This document shows, one piece after another, positions 32,680 through 41,337 of a stretch of 44,591 nucleotides of DNA. The position numbers were made by a program, and so were the translations under genes. Positions within the stretch are counted from its first letter, which is position 1, and each line of letters starts with the position of its first letter. Location of the stretch: contig NZ_JARUVL010000009.1 in the NCBI RefSeq assembly GCF_030137545.1, forward strand, positions 81,291 through 125,881, written 5' to 3'. Below the pieces are notes generated by a model. The model was not told the origin of the DNA and searched no databases. It was given only the letters and a program-made list of their open reading frames with translations. Source of the DNA: Virgibacillus sp. LDC-1 (GTDB taxonomy: Bacteria > Bacillota > Bacilli > Bacillales > Amphibacillaceae).

Positions 32680-34044
32680 ATGAAAAATAAGAAAAGAAAT
32701 GTATTTTCTGTCATTGCAGCATTATTGTTTATGCTTATTTCAGGCTTTCAAGTATTTGCTGCAGAAGCAACTGCAGAAATTCAAACACCAACAGGGTTTT
32801 ATGCTGTTTTGGTAATTGTTCCGTTAATCGTTATTTTAACGTTATTATTCTTGAAGGTAGATATGTTAGCTGCCGGTTTTGTTGGTGGTACATTGGCAAT
32901 GCTAATTGGTGGTATTGGATTAGCGCAGGCAAATGAACAATTCTTATCTACAATCCCTGGCATGCTATCTATTACTGTTCCGATTATTAACTCGGCAATC
33001 GCGATGGCTGTATTTAAATCAGGTGGTTACACTGCAGCACTTGCACTAGTAAGACGTAAAATAGGAAATAAAGGAGAATACATGGCTGCATTTATCGTTA
33101 TTTTGCAAGCGGCAGCTACGTATATGTCTGGTATTGGTGGCGGAAGTGCAATGGTTATTGCGCCATTGGCATTTGCTGCTGTTGGGGCTATTCCTGAGCT
33201 TATCGCAGCAATGTCTATCGCAACCGCTGTTTCCTTTACGACATCACCTGCTTCGCTTGAATCTGGAATCGTATCAAAGCTTTCTGGAATTCCAGTTGCA
33301 GATTATGTAGCAGAGATGCGCATTTTCACCCTAATTTTTGTTGTTCTATCCGTAATATTAGGATTCTATGGAGCTAAAAAACGTAAAGTTGTATTTAAAG
33401 GTGAAGAAAATAGTGAATTTGCTAATTTAAATAATGGCCAATTGTTTAAGATTACGATTCCAGCAATTTTTATGCTTGCTGCTGTAATTCTTGGACCATT
33501 TGTAAATAAAGCAATTGGCTTTGGATTAATTAATCCGCTCGTATATACAGTTGTTACCGTTGCTTTAATCTATGTATGTACAAAGTTTAACCTGAATGAA
33601 TCAATGGAAGCAGTCGTTGATGGTTCAACTTATATTCTTACTCGTTTATTTGCAGTAGGTATTTTCTTATCCTTCATCAATATCATTGGTGACACAGGAG
33701 CGTTTCAAGTAATTGCCAGCTTGGCAGAAGCCGCACCTGCTGCTTTAGTTGTTCCTGCAGCTGTTTTAGCGGGTATTCTAGTAGGTATTCCTGCCGGTGC
33801 TTATGTAGGATCAATTCTTGGTCTTGTATTGCCGGTTGCTGTTTCGTTAAATTTCTCACCAGTTGCCTTAGGATTCGTAGCAATGGGTGTTGGATTAGGT
33901 AGTCAATTAAGCTTTGTTAATATTACGATGCAAGCATTATCAGCTGGTTTCCAAATTCCGATTATTCAAGTTGTAAAAGGAAACGGAAAATGGGTTGGAA
34001 TGGCAATGGCATTACTTTTAGTAATCGCATTCTTCTTAGGATAA
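32680..34044 (+). CDS. Uncharacterised multi-pass transporter (ion-transporter-superfamily-like)
   Basis: A 454-aa membrane protein with about 11-12 helices. Two long glycine/alanine-rich regions (SGIGGGSAMVIAPLAFAAVG and GILVGIPAGAYVGSILGLVL) resemble the pseudo-repeats and re-entrant loops of GntP/CitMHS/DctM-like carriers. It does not look like the NCS1 allantoin permease PucI or the NCS2 purine carriers. The N-terminus (KRNVFSVIAALLFMLISGF then QVFAAEA) looks like a cleavable signal peptide with an AxA site, unusual for a carrier. GGAGGAA at 32667-32673 selects ATG 32680 (or 32677) over ATG 32665. The amidohydrolase gene follows after 37 bases, so it likely imports that enzyme's substrate (inference). 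Confidence 0.8.
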   Translation: MKNKKRNVFSVIAALLFMLISGFQVFAAEATAEIQTPTGFYAVLVIVPLIVILTLLFLKVDMLAAGFVGGTLAMLIGGIGLAQANEQFLSTIPGMLSITVPIINSAIAMAVFKSGGYTAALALVRRKIGNKGEYMAAFIVILQAAATYMSGIGGGSAMVIAPLAFAAVGAIPELIAAMSIATAVSFTTSPASLESGIVSKLSGIPVADYVAEMRIFTLIFVVLSVILGFYGAKKRKVVFKGEENSEFANLNNGQLFKITIPAIFMLAAVILGPFVNKAIGFGLINPLVYTVVTVALIYVCTKFNLNESMEAVVDGSTYILTRLFAVGIFLSFINIIGDTGAFQVIASLAEAAPAALVVPAAVLAGILVGIPAGAYVGSILGLVLPVAVSLNFSPVALGFVAMGVGLGSQLSFVNITMQALSAGFQIPIIQVVKGNGKWVGMAMALLLVIAFFLG

Positions 34045-34081
34045 GTTTAAAATTAAAAACGAATGTTGGAGGGGATTTTAG

Positions 34082-35305
34082 ATGGATATTTTAATTAGAC
34101 AAGCAAGATTGGAAGATGATGCACCACTTAAAGATATTGCAATTAAGGATGGTAAGATTGTTGCAATTGAAGCACAGATCGATGCAGAGGCAGCGCGTGT
34201 TATCGAAGCGAATGGAAAAGTATTAATCCCAGGGCTTGTGGAAAGCCATATTCACTTAGACAAGGCGTTAATTGCTGATCGACTTCCAAACAAGTCTGGT
34301 ACACTACAAGAAGCATTAAGTGTAACTGCTGAACTAAAACCAACCTTCACGAAAGAAGACATTGTGGATCGTGCAGAACGTACATTAGAAATGCTTATTA
34401 AACATGGAACAACACATGTACGTACCCATTCAGAATTTGATCCATCGCAAGGATTCACTGGATTTGATGTTGTCATGGGTCTGAAAGAGAAATACAAGAA
34501 CCTTGTAGATATTCAGGTTGTAGCTTTTCCACAGGAAGGAATTTATAAGGCGCCAGGTACAGAAGAAATGATGTACCAAGCAATGGATGCGAATGCGGAT
34601 GTTGTTGGAGGTATTCCATATAATGATACACCTGCGGATAAGCATATTGATTTAGTTTTTGAAATTGCGAAGAAATATGACAAGCCAATTGATTTTCATC
34701 AGGATTTTAAAGATGATGCAGAAGGCATGACGATTGAATATCTTTGTGATAAAACAATTGCAGAAGGCTATCAAGGACGCGTTTCTGTAGGTCATTTAAC
34801 GAGCCTAGGCGCACTTCCAAAGGAACGTCTAGAGCCCATTATTGAAAAGATGGCTAAGGCACAAATTAGTGTCATGAGCTTACCTGCTACAGACCTGCAT
34901 CTTGGTGGTCGTAGAGATGAATTTAATGTTCGCCGTGCATTAACACCAATTCGTGCGCTTCGAGACGGTGGGGTCAATATGTGTATCGCAACGAATAATA
35001 TTCGGAATGCGTTCACTCCTTATGGAACAGGAGATTTACTGCAAACAGCAATGCTTGCAATTCCAACTGCTCACTTAGGTGGAGCAGCAGATCTTCCAAC
35101 CGTATTGCCAATGCTAACAACAAATCCTGCTAAAGCGCTTGGATTAACAGATTATGGTATCGAAGTAGGAAAAGCAGCAAATGTTGTACTCCTAGATACA
35201 GAATCAGTAACAAATGCGGTAATTGATCTTCCTACAAGATTGTTTGTAGTAAAAGATGGGAAAATCACCGTTGAAACAGAAAAAACAGTGCATGTTTATC
35301 GCTAA
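34082..35305 (+). CDS. CodA-like amidohydrolase with altered catalytic residues
   Basis: A 407-aa amidohydrolase-superfamily enzyme, alignable over its length with E. coli cytosine deaminase CodA (from memory). Present are the strand-1 HxH (His56, His58 in ESHIHLDK), VAFPQEG (148-154), His206 (DFHQDF) and His238 (VGHLTS). Two key positions differ: the CodA catalytic Glu217 is Phe209, and the strand-8 metal Asp313 is Asn305 (ATNNIRNAF). It is therefore unlikely to be an ordinary cytosine deaminase. A cyclic ureide or N-carbamoyl substrate fits the all genes downstream, but this is inference. GGAGGGGA precedes ATG 34082, and a perfect terminator follows. Confidence 0.82.
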   Translation: MDILIRQARLEDDAPLKDIAIKDGKIVAIEAQIDAEAARVIEANGKVLIPGLVESHIHLDKALIADRLPNKSGTLQEALSVTAELKPTFTKEDIVDRAERTLEMLIKHGTTHVRTHSEFDPSQGFTGFDVVMGLKEKYKNLVDIQVVAFPQEGIYKAPGTEEMMYQAMDANADVVGGIPYNDTPADKHIDLVFEIAKKYDKPIDFHQDFKDDAEGMTIEYLCDKTIAEGYQGRVSVGHLTSLGALPKERLEPIIEKMAKAQISVMSLPATDLHLGGRRDEFNVRRALTPIRALRDGGVNMCIATNNIRNAFTPYGTGDLLQTAMLAIPTAHLGGAADLPTVLPMLTTNPAKALGLTDYGIEVGKAANVVLLDTESVTNAVIDLPTRLFVVKDGKITVETEKTVHVYR

Positions 35306-35316
35306 TATTTCAATGC

Positions 35317-35351
35317 AAAAACGGCTCCTGCATAAATGGAGCCGTTTTTTT
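35317..35351. terminator. Bidirectional terminator, amidohydrolase / RraA-like gene
   Basis: AAAAACGGCTCC (35317-35328) pairs perfectly with GGAGCCGTTTTT (35338-35349), with further Ts. Confidence 0.92.
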
Positions 35352-35375
35352 GTTAACGTTGCATAAAGCCTCTGT

Positions 35376-35993
35376 TTATTTTAGTATGTCGTGAAGAAAC
35401 GTGCGAATTGACTCGATATTTCCGAGCACTTCTTGTTCTAGCTTTTGATCATGTTCTAGCTTTTTCAAAGCTTTAGCTAATATTTGTTTTTCTTGCTCTT
35501 GTGGGACAACAACAACACCATCTGCATCGCCTACAATAATATCGCCGGGTTTGATTGGCATACCCCCACAAGAAATCGGCTGATTTAATTCGCCGACACC
35601 AATTTTATTACTAGCAGCAACTGTTGTACCTTTGCAAAACACAGGGAAGTTTAATGCGCGCACAGCCGCTTTATCACGAATCACGCCATCTGCTACAACC
35701 CCTTTAATTCCTAGCTTTTGTGCCATTCCAAGATATAAATCGCCTGCGACTGCACGATACGTATCGCCCTTTGCATCGATAACTAACACATCGTCCTTCT
35801 TTGCTCCATTAATTGCTTTTAAAACTGCTAAGTTATCGCCAACAGGTATTTTTACCGTGAATGCACGACCAACAAGCTTATCGTCATCGTGTAGTGGCTT
35901 AATGTCAGAATCAAGATTATACAAGCCTTTTGTTGCATCAGATATACATGTGGTTGGAACGGATTCAAATTGCTTTAAAATAGATTCAGTCAT
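35376..35993 (-). CDS. RraA-family / HMG-aldolase-like protein
   Basis: A 205-aa protein of the RraA fold. Enzymatically active members (4-hydroxy-4-methyl-2-oxoglutarate aldolase, oxaloacetate decarboxylase) use a divalent metal and a GxxRD motif. Here VADGVIRDK supplies Arg106-Asp107, and GDLYLGMAQKLG and GDADGVVVVP complete the signature, so catalysis is plausible rather than the RNase E-inhibitor role of E. coli RraA. AAAGGAGAC precedes ATG 35993. It is transcribed divergently from the PucR regulator and converges on the amidohydrolase. A role in cleaving a 2-oxo acid from ureide breakdown is inferred from position only. Confidence 0.85.
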   Translation of the reverse strand: MTESILKQFESVPTTCISDATKGLYNLDSDIKPLHDDDKLVGRAFTVKIPVGDNLAVLKAINGAKKDDVLVIDAKGDTYRAVAGDLYLGMAQKLGIKGVVADGVIRDKAAVRALNFPVFCKGTTVAASNKIGVGELNQPISCGGMPIKPGDIIVGDADGVVVVPQEQEKQILAKALKKLEHDQKLEQEVLGNIESIRTFLHDILK

Positions 35994-36365
35994 CAGTATG
36001 TCTCCTTTACGTATAACGTTTATTAAATGAAACCACGCTTTGGTTCAAGACGTCAAGACAGGAAAGGCAAACATAGAAAAAATGAATAACAAATGTGTCA
36101 AAGCGATGAAATGTTCTTTCATATAGCATAAGATAAAACGTTTTTAGAGGTTTACGATGTATAATATCCTAATACTACCAACTAAATTTGATTGTTGTCT
36201 TATCGCAATCTATCGGATTTGTGGTAATCTAAATAAGTGCTATTCGAAAAGAAAAGATTAGCATTACTTAGAATATTACGATTAACTCTTTTTATACAAC
36301 ATACAAAAAAATTCGTGTTATTCATTTCATGTATACTAAAATAAAAAGAGCAAATTTGGATTGGG
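35994..36365. other. Divergent regulatory region, RraA-like / PucR
   Basis: A 372-base AT-rich gap. AAGATAAAA at 36130-36138 matches eight of nine positions of the TAGATAAAA half-site found before allD. A TATACT (36332-36337) could be the -10 of the regulator gene, without a good -35. I see no RNA or ORF. Confidence 0.5.
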
Positions 36366-38060
36366 GTGATTGATATAGAATTTACCGTCAGAGATTTAAT
36401 GAAAATGGAGATTATGAAGGATGCAAGATATATAGGAGATAGTGATGGCTACCAGCATAAGGTTTCGGGAATTACGGTACTGGACACACCAGAAATATCT
36501 ACGTGGTTAAAGGGTGGAGAGCTTCTTATTACGAGCTTGTATCCAATAAGGAACCATACGGACCATGAGATTTCTGACTGGATGCAGCACTTATCAACAA
36601 AGAAAATAAGTGCACTCATCATTAAAATACAAAAAGTCTTTGATGAAATTCCTGCAAGCATTTTAACAGCAGGCAGAACTTATCACATTCCAATTATTCA
36701 AATCCCAGTTAATATGCCCTTTATTGATGTGATGTATCCGGTCATGGAAGAGCTTCTTAATAATAAAGTAACGAAGTTAAAGTATTTTATTGAAGTGCAC
36801 GATCGTTTTACAAGTTTATCGCTTGCAGATTCAGGAATAGAAGGCATTATTGAAGCGCTAGATGATTTGTTAGGGAATCCGGTAGTCGTTTATGACCGAG
36901 ATTTTCGTCCGATTGTTGCATCTGATCAAGTAACGATGACATTCTCAGAATTGGAAACACTCCAAAGCCAATCCGAAGTATCAACAAAATTTCCACTCTA
37001 CCGTAAGCTAGTTACTTTTCCTGCTTTACCAGAACGCACATATCAACAAATAGTTGTACCTATTGAAACGATAAATAATATTAAAATCAACCTCGTAGTA
37101 AATGAAATAAATAAGCTGATTACGGAATTTGATTTTATTGCAATTGAAAGTGCTGCAACAGCGCTATCTTTAGAAATGGTAAAACAAATTGCCGTAGCAG
37201 AGGTAGAAAAGAAATTTAAAAATGATATCGTAGATGATTTGATATCAGGAAAAATTAAATCGTTAACAAACCTATATAATCGTGCAAATATTATTGATCT
37301 TAAATTAGAGGGGCGTTATGCGGTCGTTTTATTCCACTTAAATGTACCAAAAGAAGATGAAGAGAACAGGGTATCACACGATAAAAACAACCATAAGCAA
37401 CAGCAAAAGTATTATCAGCTTTTAAGTGAAGCGATTCATTACGCTTTTCCAAGTGCCATTATTCGCAGTCGAAGCGATGTTATCATTGTGCTTTGGCAAA
37501 CAGATGCAGGGGCAGAAAGCAATAAAGGTGAATTAGAAAAAATAAAAGCGAAAGCACAAGACATTGTACGGAAATTTCATACCAATACAACCGACTATCA
37601 TGTCCAAATTGGCTTGGGCAATGTTGCGAAGTCCATCATTGACCTACCTAAAAGCTACCATGAAGCTCAAGACGCGTTAGAATTAGGACAAATATATAAT
37701 CATTCAGATTTTATTGTTAGCTTTAGTGAACTCGGAATATACAGGCTCTTGTATCAATTTGAGGATGTAGCTGCCTTAAAAAAATTCATACCAGATTCAT
37801 TAACAAAGCTGTTAGCCTATCAGCATTCACATAAGAATGATTTAATTGAGACATTAAAAGTATTTTTGCAATGTAATCAAAATGCGGCAAAAGCAGCTAA
37901 ATTACTTTATGTGCATTATAAAACGATTACCTACCGTTTAGAACGGATAAAAGAGATTACGGGGTTAGATTTTGATGATTCTGAAGAGATGCTTTCTATC
38001 CAAGTAGGGTTGCGCATTTTAGATATACTGGAAAAAGAAAATAAAAAAAATACTTACTAA
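36366..38060 (+). CDS. PucR-family transcriptional regulator
   Basis: A 564-aa regulator. The N-terminal PucR domain (FTVRDLMKMEIMKDARYIGD through GGELLITSLYPIRN) senses a ligand, probably a purine-degradation intermediate in the family. A central GAF/GGDEF-like region follows. The C-terminal PucR-type helix-turn-helix (LQCNQNAAKAAKLLYVHYKT then YRLERIKEITG) lies at about 495-540. PucR of B. subtilis controls ureide catabolism, which matches the all genes next door. The start is taken as GTG 36366, with weak SD-like GGATTGGG; the N-terminus may differ by a few residues. A terminator separates it from allD, so the catabolic genes have their own promoter. Confidence 0.9.
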   Translation: MIDIEFTVRDLMKMEIMKDARYIGDSDGYQHKVSGITVLDTPEISTWLKGGELLITSLYPIRNHTDHEISDWMQHLSTKKISALIIKIQKVFDEIPASILTAGRTYHIPIIQIPVNMPFIDVMYPVMEELLNNKVTKLKYFIEVHDRFTSLSLADSGIEGIIEALDDLLGNPVVVYDRDFRPIVASDQVTMTFSELETLQSQSEVSTKFPLYRKLVTFPALPERTYQQIVVPIETINNIKINLVVNEINKLITEFDFIAIESAATALSLEMVKQIAVAEVEKKFKNDIVDDLISGKIKSLTNLYNRANIIDLKLEGRYAVVLFHLNVPKEDEENRVSHDKNNHKQQQKYYQLLSEAIHYAFPSAIIRSRSDVIIVLWQTDAGAESNKGELEKIKAKAQDIVRKFHTNTTDYHVQIGLGNVAKSIIDLPKSYHEAQDALELGQIYNHSDFIVSFSELGIYRLLYQFEDVAALKKFIPDSLTKLLAYQHSHKNDLIETLKVFLQCNQNAAKAAKLLYVHYKTITYRLERIKEITGLDFDDSEEMLSIQVGLRILDILEKENKKNTY

Positions 38061-38064
38061 ATGA

Positions 38065-38094
38065 AAATATCCCATTCCAAGGGATATTTTTTTT
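38065..38094 (+). terminator. Terminator of the PucR-family gene
   Basis: AAATATCCC (38065-38073) pairs with GGGATATTT (38081-38089), followed by further T residues. Confidence 0.85.
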
Positions 38095-38180
38095 ATGCGC
38101 GGTTAAAGTAATACTAGCTTTTTTCCTTATTTAATGAAGTTTTAAGATTTGTGAACAGCATTTGCAAAACATCGGATAAG

Positions 38181-38274
38181 TTTTATCTAAAGTAGATAAA
38201 ACACTAACCGATTTTTATCTACTATACACATGGTAATTTGCTTTGTGAAGGTTTACAATTTGTGATAGATAAAG
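38181..38274 (+). promoter_or_regulatory. Operator cluster of TTTTATCTA half-sites before allD
   Basis: TTTTATCTA (38181-38189) and TAGATAAAA (38193-38201) form a perfect 9-3-9 palindrome. A third exact copy, TTTTATCTA, is at 38213-38221, making a second inverted pair with the middle copy (AGTAGATAAAA to TTTTATCTACT, 11 of 11). A near copy, TAGATAAAG, is at 38266-38274. The 30-35 base periodic array points to cooperative binding by a dimeric regulator, most simply the adjacent PucR protein. It does not match the PucR box I recall for B. subtilis. Confidence 0.55.
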
Positions 38275-38466
38275 TGATACGCGTTTCATGTGTATCAGTT
38301 TACTTTATGAGTGAAAGGATGCTTGGAACAAACGATTAGCGTAATCACTTTTTCCGGTTCATTTATTCTTAAACCATCATTTTTTGCGAATGAATTGTTT
38401 TAGGATTTATGTGTGAAACGTTCATGTTGCAAGCTTTCACTTTATTGTGGAAAGGAGATGTATTTC

Positions 38467-39516
38467 TTGAAGGTTACGAAGCAGGAGCTGAAAGAGCTTA
38501 TTAAGACAAAGCTACACCGAGCAGGGCTTCAAGAGCATCATGCTGATGGCGTGGCAGATGTACTCGTGCATGCAGATGCAAGAGGTGTGCATTCCCACGG
38601 CGCGATGCGAGTGGAATATTATGCAGAGCGAATTGCGAAAGGTGGCATTAATACAAACCCTAACTTTCAGTTTGAAAAAACTGGTCCATCTACAGCTGTT
38701 TTTGACGGAGACAATGGTGTTGGACACGTTGTAGCCAAAGAAGCGATGGACGAAGCTATTCATATGGCAAAAGCTAATGGAATCGCTGCTGTAGGTGTTC
38801 GCAGAATGAGTCATAGTGGTGCATTATCTTATTTTGTGCAACAAGCTGCAGAACAAGATTTGATTGGGATTTCAGTATGTCAATCAGATCCGATGGTCGT
38901 TCCGTTTGGAGGGGCAGAGCCTTACTATGGTACAAATCCAATAGCATTTGCAGTTCAAGGAAAGAATAATGAAATTATTACAATGGATATGGCTACGACA
39001 GTTCAAGCTTGGGGCAAAATATTGCACGCAAGATCCAAGCAAGAAACAATTCCAGATTCTTGGGCAGTAGATAAAGAAGGAATGCCAACTACCGATCCGT
39101 TTTCTGTAAACGCATTACTTCCAATTGCTGGTCCAAAAGGCTATGGATTAATGATGATGGTCGATATCCTTTCAGGCATATTACTAGGCCTTCCATTTGG
39201 TCGTAATGTTTCTTCCATGTATGAGGATTTGACAGCATATCGTAATCTTGGTCAGCTTCATATCGTCATTAACCCTGCGTTCTTTACTGGACTTGATGGG
39301 TTTAAAGATAGCTTAACGGCTTCTATGGAAGATTTAAACAATATCACACCAGCACCAGGCTTTGATAAAGTATATTATCCTGGTCAGCGAAGTGCGATAA
39401 GAGAAAAGAACAGTGAAGAGAATGGCATTGAAATTGTAGATGAAATTTATGAGTATTTAGTTTCTGATGTGGTTCATAACAACGCTTATGATCATAAAGA
39501 TCCATTTGCGAAATAA
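38467..39516 (+). CDS. allD: Ureidoglycolate dehydrogenase AllD
   Basis: An NAD(P)-dependent oxidoreductase of the LDH2/MDH2 family that oxidises ureidoglycolate to oxalurate. Its 349 aa equal E. coli AllD, and long stretches are near identical from memory: HADARGVHSHGAMRVEYYAE, SVCQSDPMVVPFGGAEPYYG, MDMATTVQAWGK and PKGYGLMMMVDILSG. The catalytic-region His in ARGVHSHG is present. TTG 38467 is the start: AAAGGAG (38451-38457) is 9 bases before it, and it reproduces the E. coli N-terminus (MKxxxxxL). The ATG at 38458 abuts the site. It is the first gene of the five-gene operon. Confidence 0.93.
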   Translation: MKVTKQELKELIKTKLHRAGLQEHHADGVADVLVHADARGVHSHGAMRVEYYAERIAKGGINTNPNFQFEKTGPSTAVFDGDNGVGHVVAKEAMDEAIHMAKANGIAAVGVRRMSHSGALSYFVQQAAEQDLIGISVCQSDPMVVPFGGAEPYYGTNPIAFAVQGKNNEIITMDMATTVQAWGKILHARSKQETIPDSWAVDKEGMPTTDPFSVNALLPIAGPKGYGLMMMVDILSGILLGLPFGRNVSSMYEDLTAYRNLGQLHIVINPAFFTGLDGFKDSLTASMEDLNNITPAPGFDKVYYPGQRSAIREKNSEENGIEIVDEIYEYLVSDVVHNNAYDHKDPFAK

Positions 39517-39542
39517 TATAAAATTTATTAGAGGTGATTGGA

Positions 39543-41291
39543 ATGCTTCATACAATTATTAAAAAGAATTCTTATCAAGATTCTGTAAACCTAATGCTCC
39601 TCACAAACGCAGTGTCTGTTATTGAAGGGGTTAATAAAATCCAAATCATGATGGGTACACCTGCAAACAAAGATATTTTTAAGGGTGCTGGTTTATACAC
39701 AGAAGAACTAGAAGCTGCAGCAGCAAATGATATGTGTATCGTCCTTGACACAGATTCAGAAGACAAAATCGACGAAGTGTTAAAGGCTGTTGATGATTAC
39801 TTAAAAAACCAAGCGATCAGTAAAACAGGAAGCGAATTTGAAACTGTTCGTACTTGGGATCGTGCTTTAAAAGAAATGCCAGACGCCAATCTAGCAGTTA
39901 TTTCAGTGCCAGGTCAAAGTGCAGCTGACGAAGCACATAAAGCACTTGATAATGGACTTAACGTGTTTATGTTTAGTGATAACGTATCCTTCGAAGATGA
40001 GTTAGCTCTAAAGCAAAAAGCACATGACAAAGGCTTACTTGTAATGGGACCGGATTGCGGAACAGGTATCATTTCAAGTATTCCAATTGCATTTACAAAC
40101 GTTGTAAAAGAAGGAAAAATTGGTATTGTTGGTGCATCTGGAACAGGAATCCAAGAAGTTACTACGATTATTGATCGACTAGGAGAAGGTGTAGTACACG
40201 CACTAGGAACAGGTGGACGTGACCTATCTGATAAAGTCGGTGCCATTACAATGATGGATGGTATCCGTGCATTGGAAAATCATAGTAAAACAGAAGTGAT
40301 TACGATTATTTCCAAGCCACCAGCAAAAGAAGTGCGTGATCGCGTTGTTCAATTGCTTCACAGTTTGTCGAAGCCAGTTGTTACGATTTTCCTTGGTGAA
40401 AAACCAACACAGCATGAAGGAAATGTTTATCAAGCATATACTCTTGAAGAAACAGCTCGTATTGCGGTTGATTTAGCAAGAGGAAATGAAATTAAAGAAG
40501 ATTACAGCAAATTTGATCAAGATGTTACCGATGTGAAATTAAATCCAGAGCAAACTACTATTAAAGGACTTTATTCTGGTGGAACACTTGCATATGAAGC
40601 TGCAACACTTATTTCCGATGCGTTAGAATTGAAAAAAGGAGAAGCAGCATCTGAAGGCTTTGTTTTACGTGCAAATGGTCATGAAGTAGCGGATCTTGGT
40701 GATGATGTGTATACCCAAGGAAAGCCTCACCCAATGATTGATCCAGATACACGTGTGAAATTCATGGAAAAAGCTGCAGCAGATGAAACAACAGCGGTTA
40801 TCTTATTTGATGTTGTTTTAGGCTACGGTTCTCATGAAGATATGGCTGGTGCATTGCTACCATCGATTCAAAAAATCAAGGCAAACCTTGAAGAACAAGG
40901 TAGAAACATTTACTTTGTAGCAACCGTTTGTGGAACAGAGCAAGATCCACAAAGCTATAAAGAGCAACGCGAAAAGCTTGCACAAGCTGGTGTTATTTTA
41001 AGAGATAGTAATAACGAAGCTGTTCGTACTGCATTAAGTGTTCTTGGTCTTCATGTTCATGATGTTACAAAGCAACACGTTGATTATACCGAAGAGAAGA
41101 GTCAAGAGGATCTATCTATTTCACCACAAATTGAACAACTAATTAATCAGAAGCCAGTTGTTATTAATGTCGGCTTAAAGAAATTCACAGATTCCGTCGT
41201 GAAGTATGGTGGACGCGTTGTTCAATACGATTGGCGCCCAATCGCTGGTGGAAATGAGCGTATGAGAAAAATCTTAAGCTTATTGAAGTAA
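39543..41291 (+). CDS. allF: FdrA/AllF, oxamate carbamoyltransferase subunit
   Basis: A 582-aa protein of the succinyl-CoA-synthetase-alpha-like FdrA family. In E. coli FdrA(AllF), YlbE(AllG) and YlbF(AllH) together are the oxamate carbamoyltransferase, which converts oxalurate and phosphate to oxamate and carbamoyl phosphate. Matching segments include IIKKNSYQDSVNLM, MMGTPANK, PDANLAVISVPG, GLLVMGPDCGTGIIS, VGASGTGIQEV, GTGGRDLS and LGDDVYTQGKPHPMIDP. ATG 39543 has GAGGTG with proper spacing; the upstream GTG 39534 is part of that site. It lies 26 bases after allD. Confidence 0.92.
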   Translation: MLHTIIKKNSYQDSVNLMLLTNAVSVIEGVNKIQIMMGTPANKDIFKGAGLYTEELEAAAANDMCIVLDTDSEDKIDEVLKAVDDYLKNQAISKTGSEFETVRTWDRALKEMPDANLAVISVPGQSAADEAHKALDNGLNVFMFSDNVSFEDELALKQKAHDKGLLVMGPDCGTGIISSIPIAFTNVVKEGKIGIVGASGTGIQEVTTIIDRLGEGVVHALGTGGRDLSDKVGAITMMDGIRALENHSKTEVITIISKPPAKEVRDRVVQLLHSLSKPVVTIFLGEKPTQHEGNVYQAYTLEETARIAVDLARGNEIKEDYSKFDQDVTDVKLNPEQTTIKGLYSGGTLAYEAATLISDALELKKGEAASEGFVLRANGHEVADLGDDVYTQGKPHPMIDPDTRVKFMEKAAADETTAVILFDVVLGYGSHEDMAGALLPSIQKIKANLEEQGRNIYFVATVCGTEQDPQSYKEQREKLAQAGVILRDSNNEAVRTALSVLGLHVHDVTKQHVDYTEEKSQEDLSISPQIEQLINQKPVVINVGLKKFTDSVVKYGGRVVQYDWRPIAGGNERMRKILSLLK

Positions 41292-41337
41292 TTTGATTGT
41301 ACAAACCGAAAACTACATTATCGAGGGAGAGATAACA

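Larger units (their letters stand above)
38061..38466. other. Regulatory region of the allD operon
   Basis: About 400 bases containing the PucR-gene terminator, a cluster of TTTTATCTA half-sites (38181-38274), an inverted repeat TGATAC/GTATCA (38275-38280 and 38292-38297) and the small palindrome GATTA-GCG-TAATC (38334-38346). A promoter must lie here but cannot be placed confidently. Confidence 0.6.

Noticed and set aside
34082-35305. Amidohydrolase as allantoinase or plain cytosine deaminase
   Set aside because: The sequence aligns with CodA, not with dihydroorotase-type allantoinases. Two catalytic positions of CodA are changed, so neither name is safe.
38275-38288. TGATACGCGTTTCA as a CcpA cre site before allD
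   Set aside because: The flanks fit, but the central CG required by the cre consensus reads GC, so catabolite control is not claimed.
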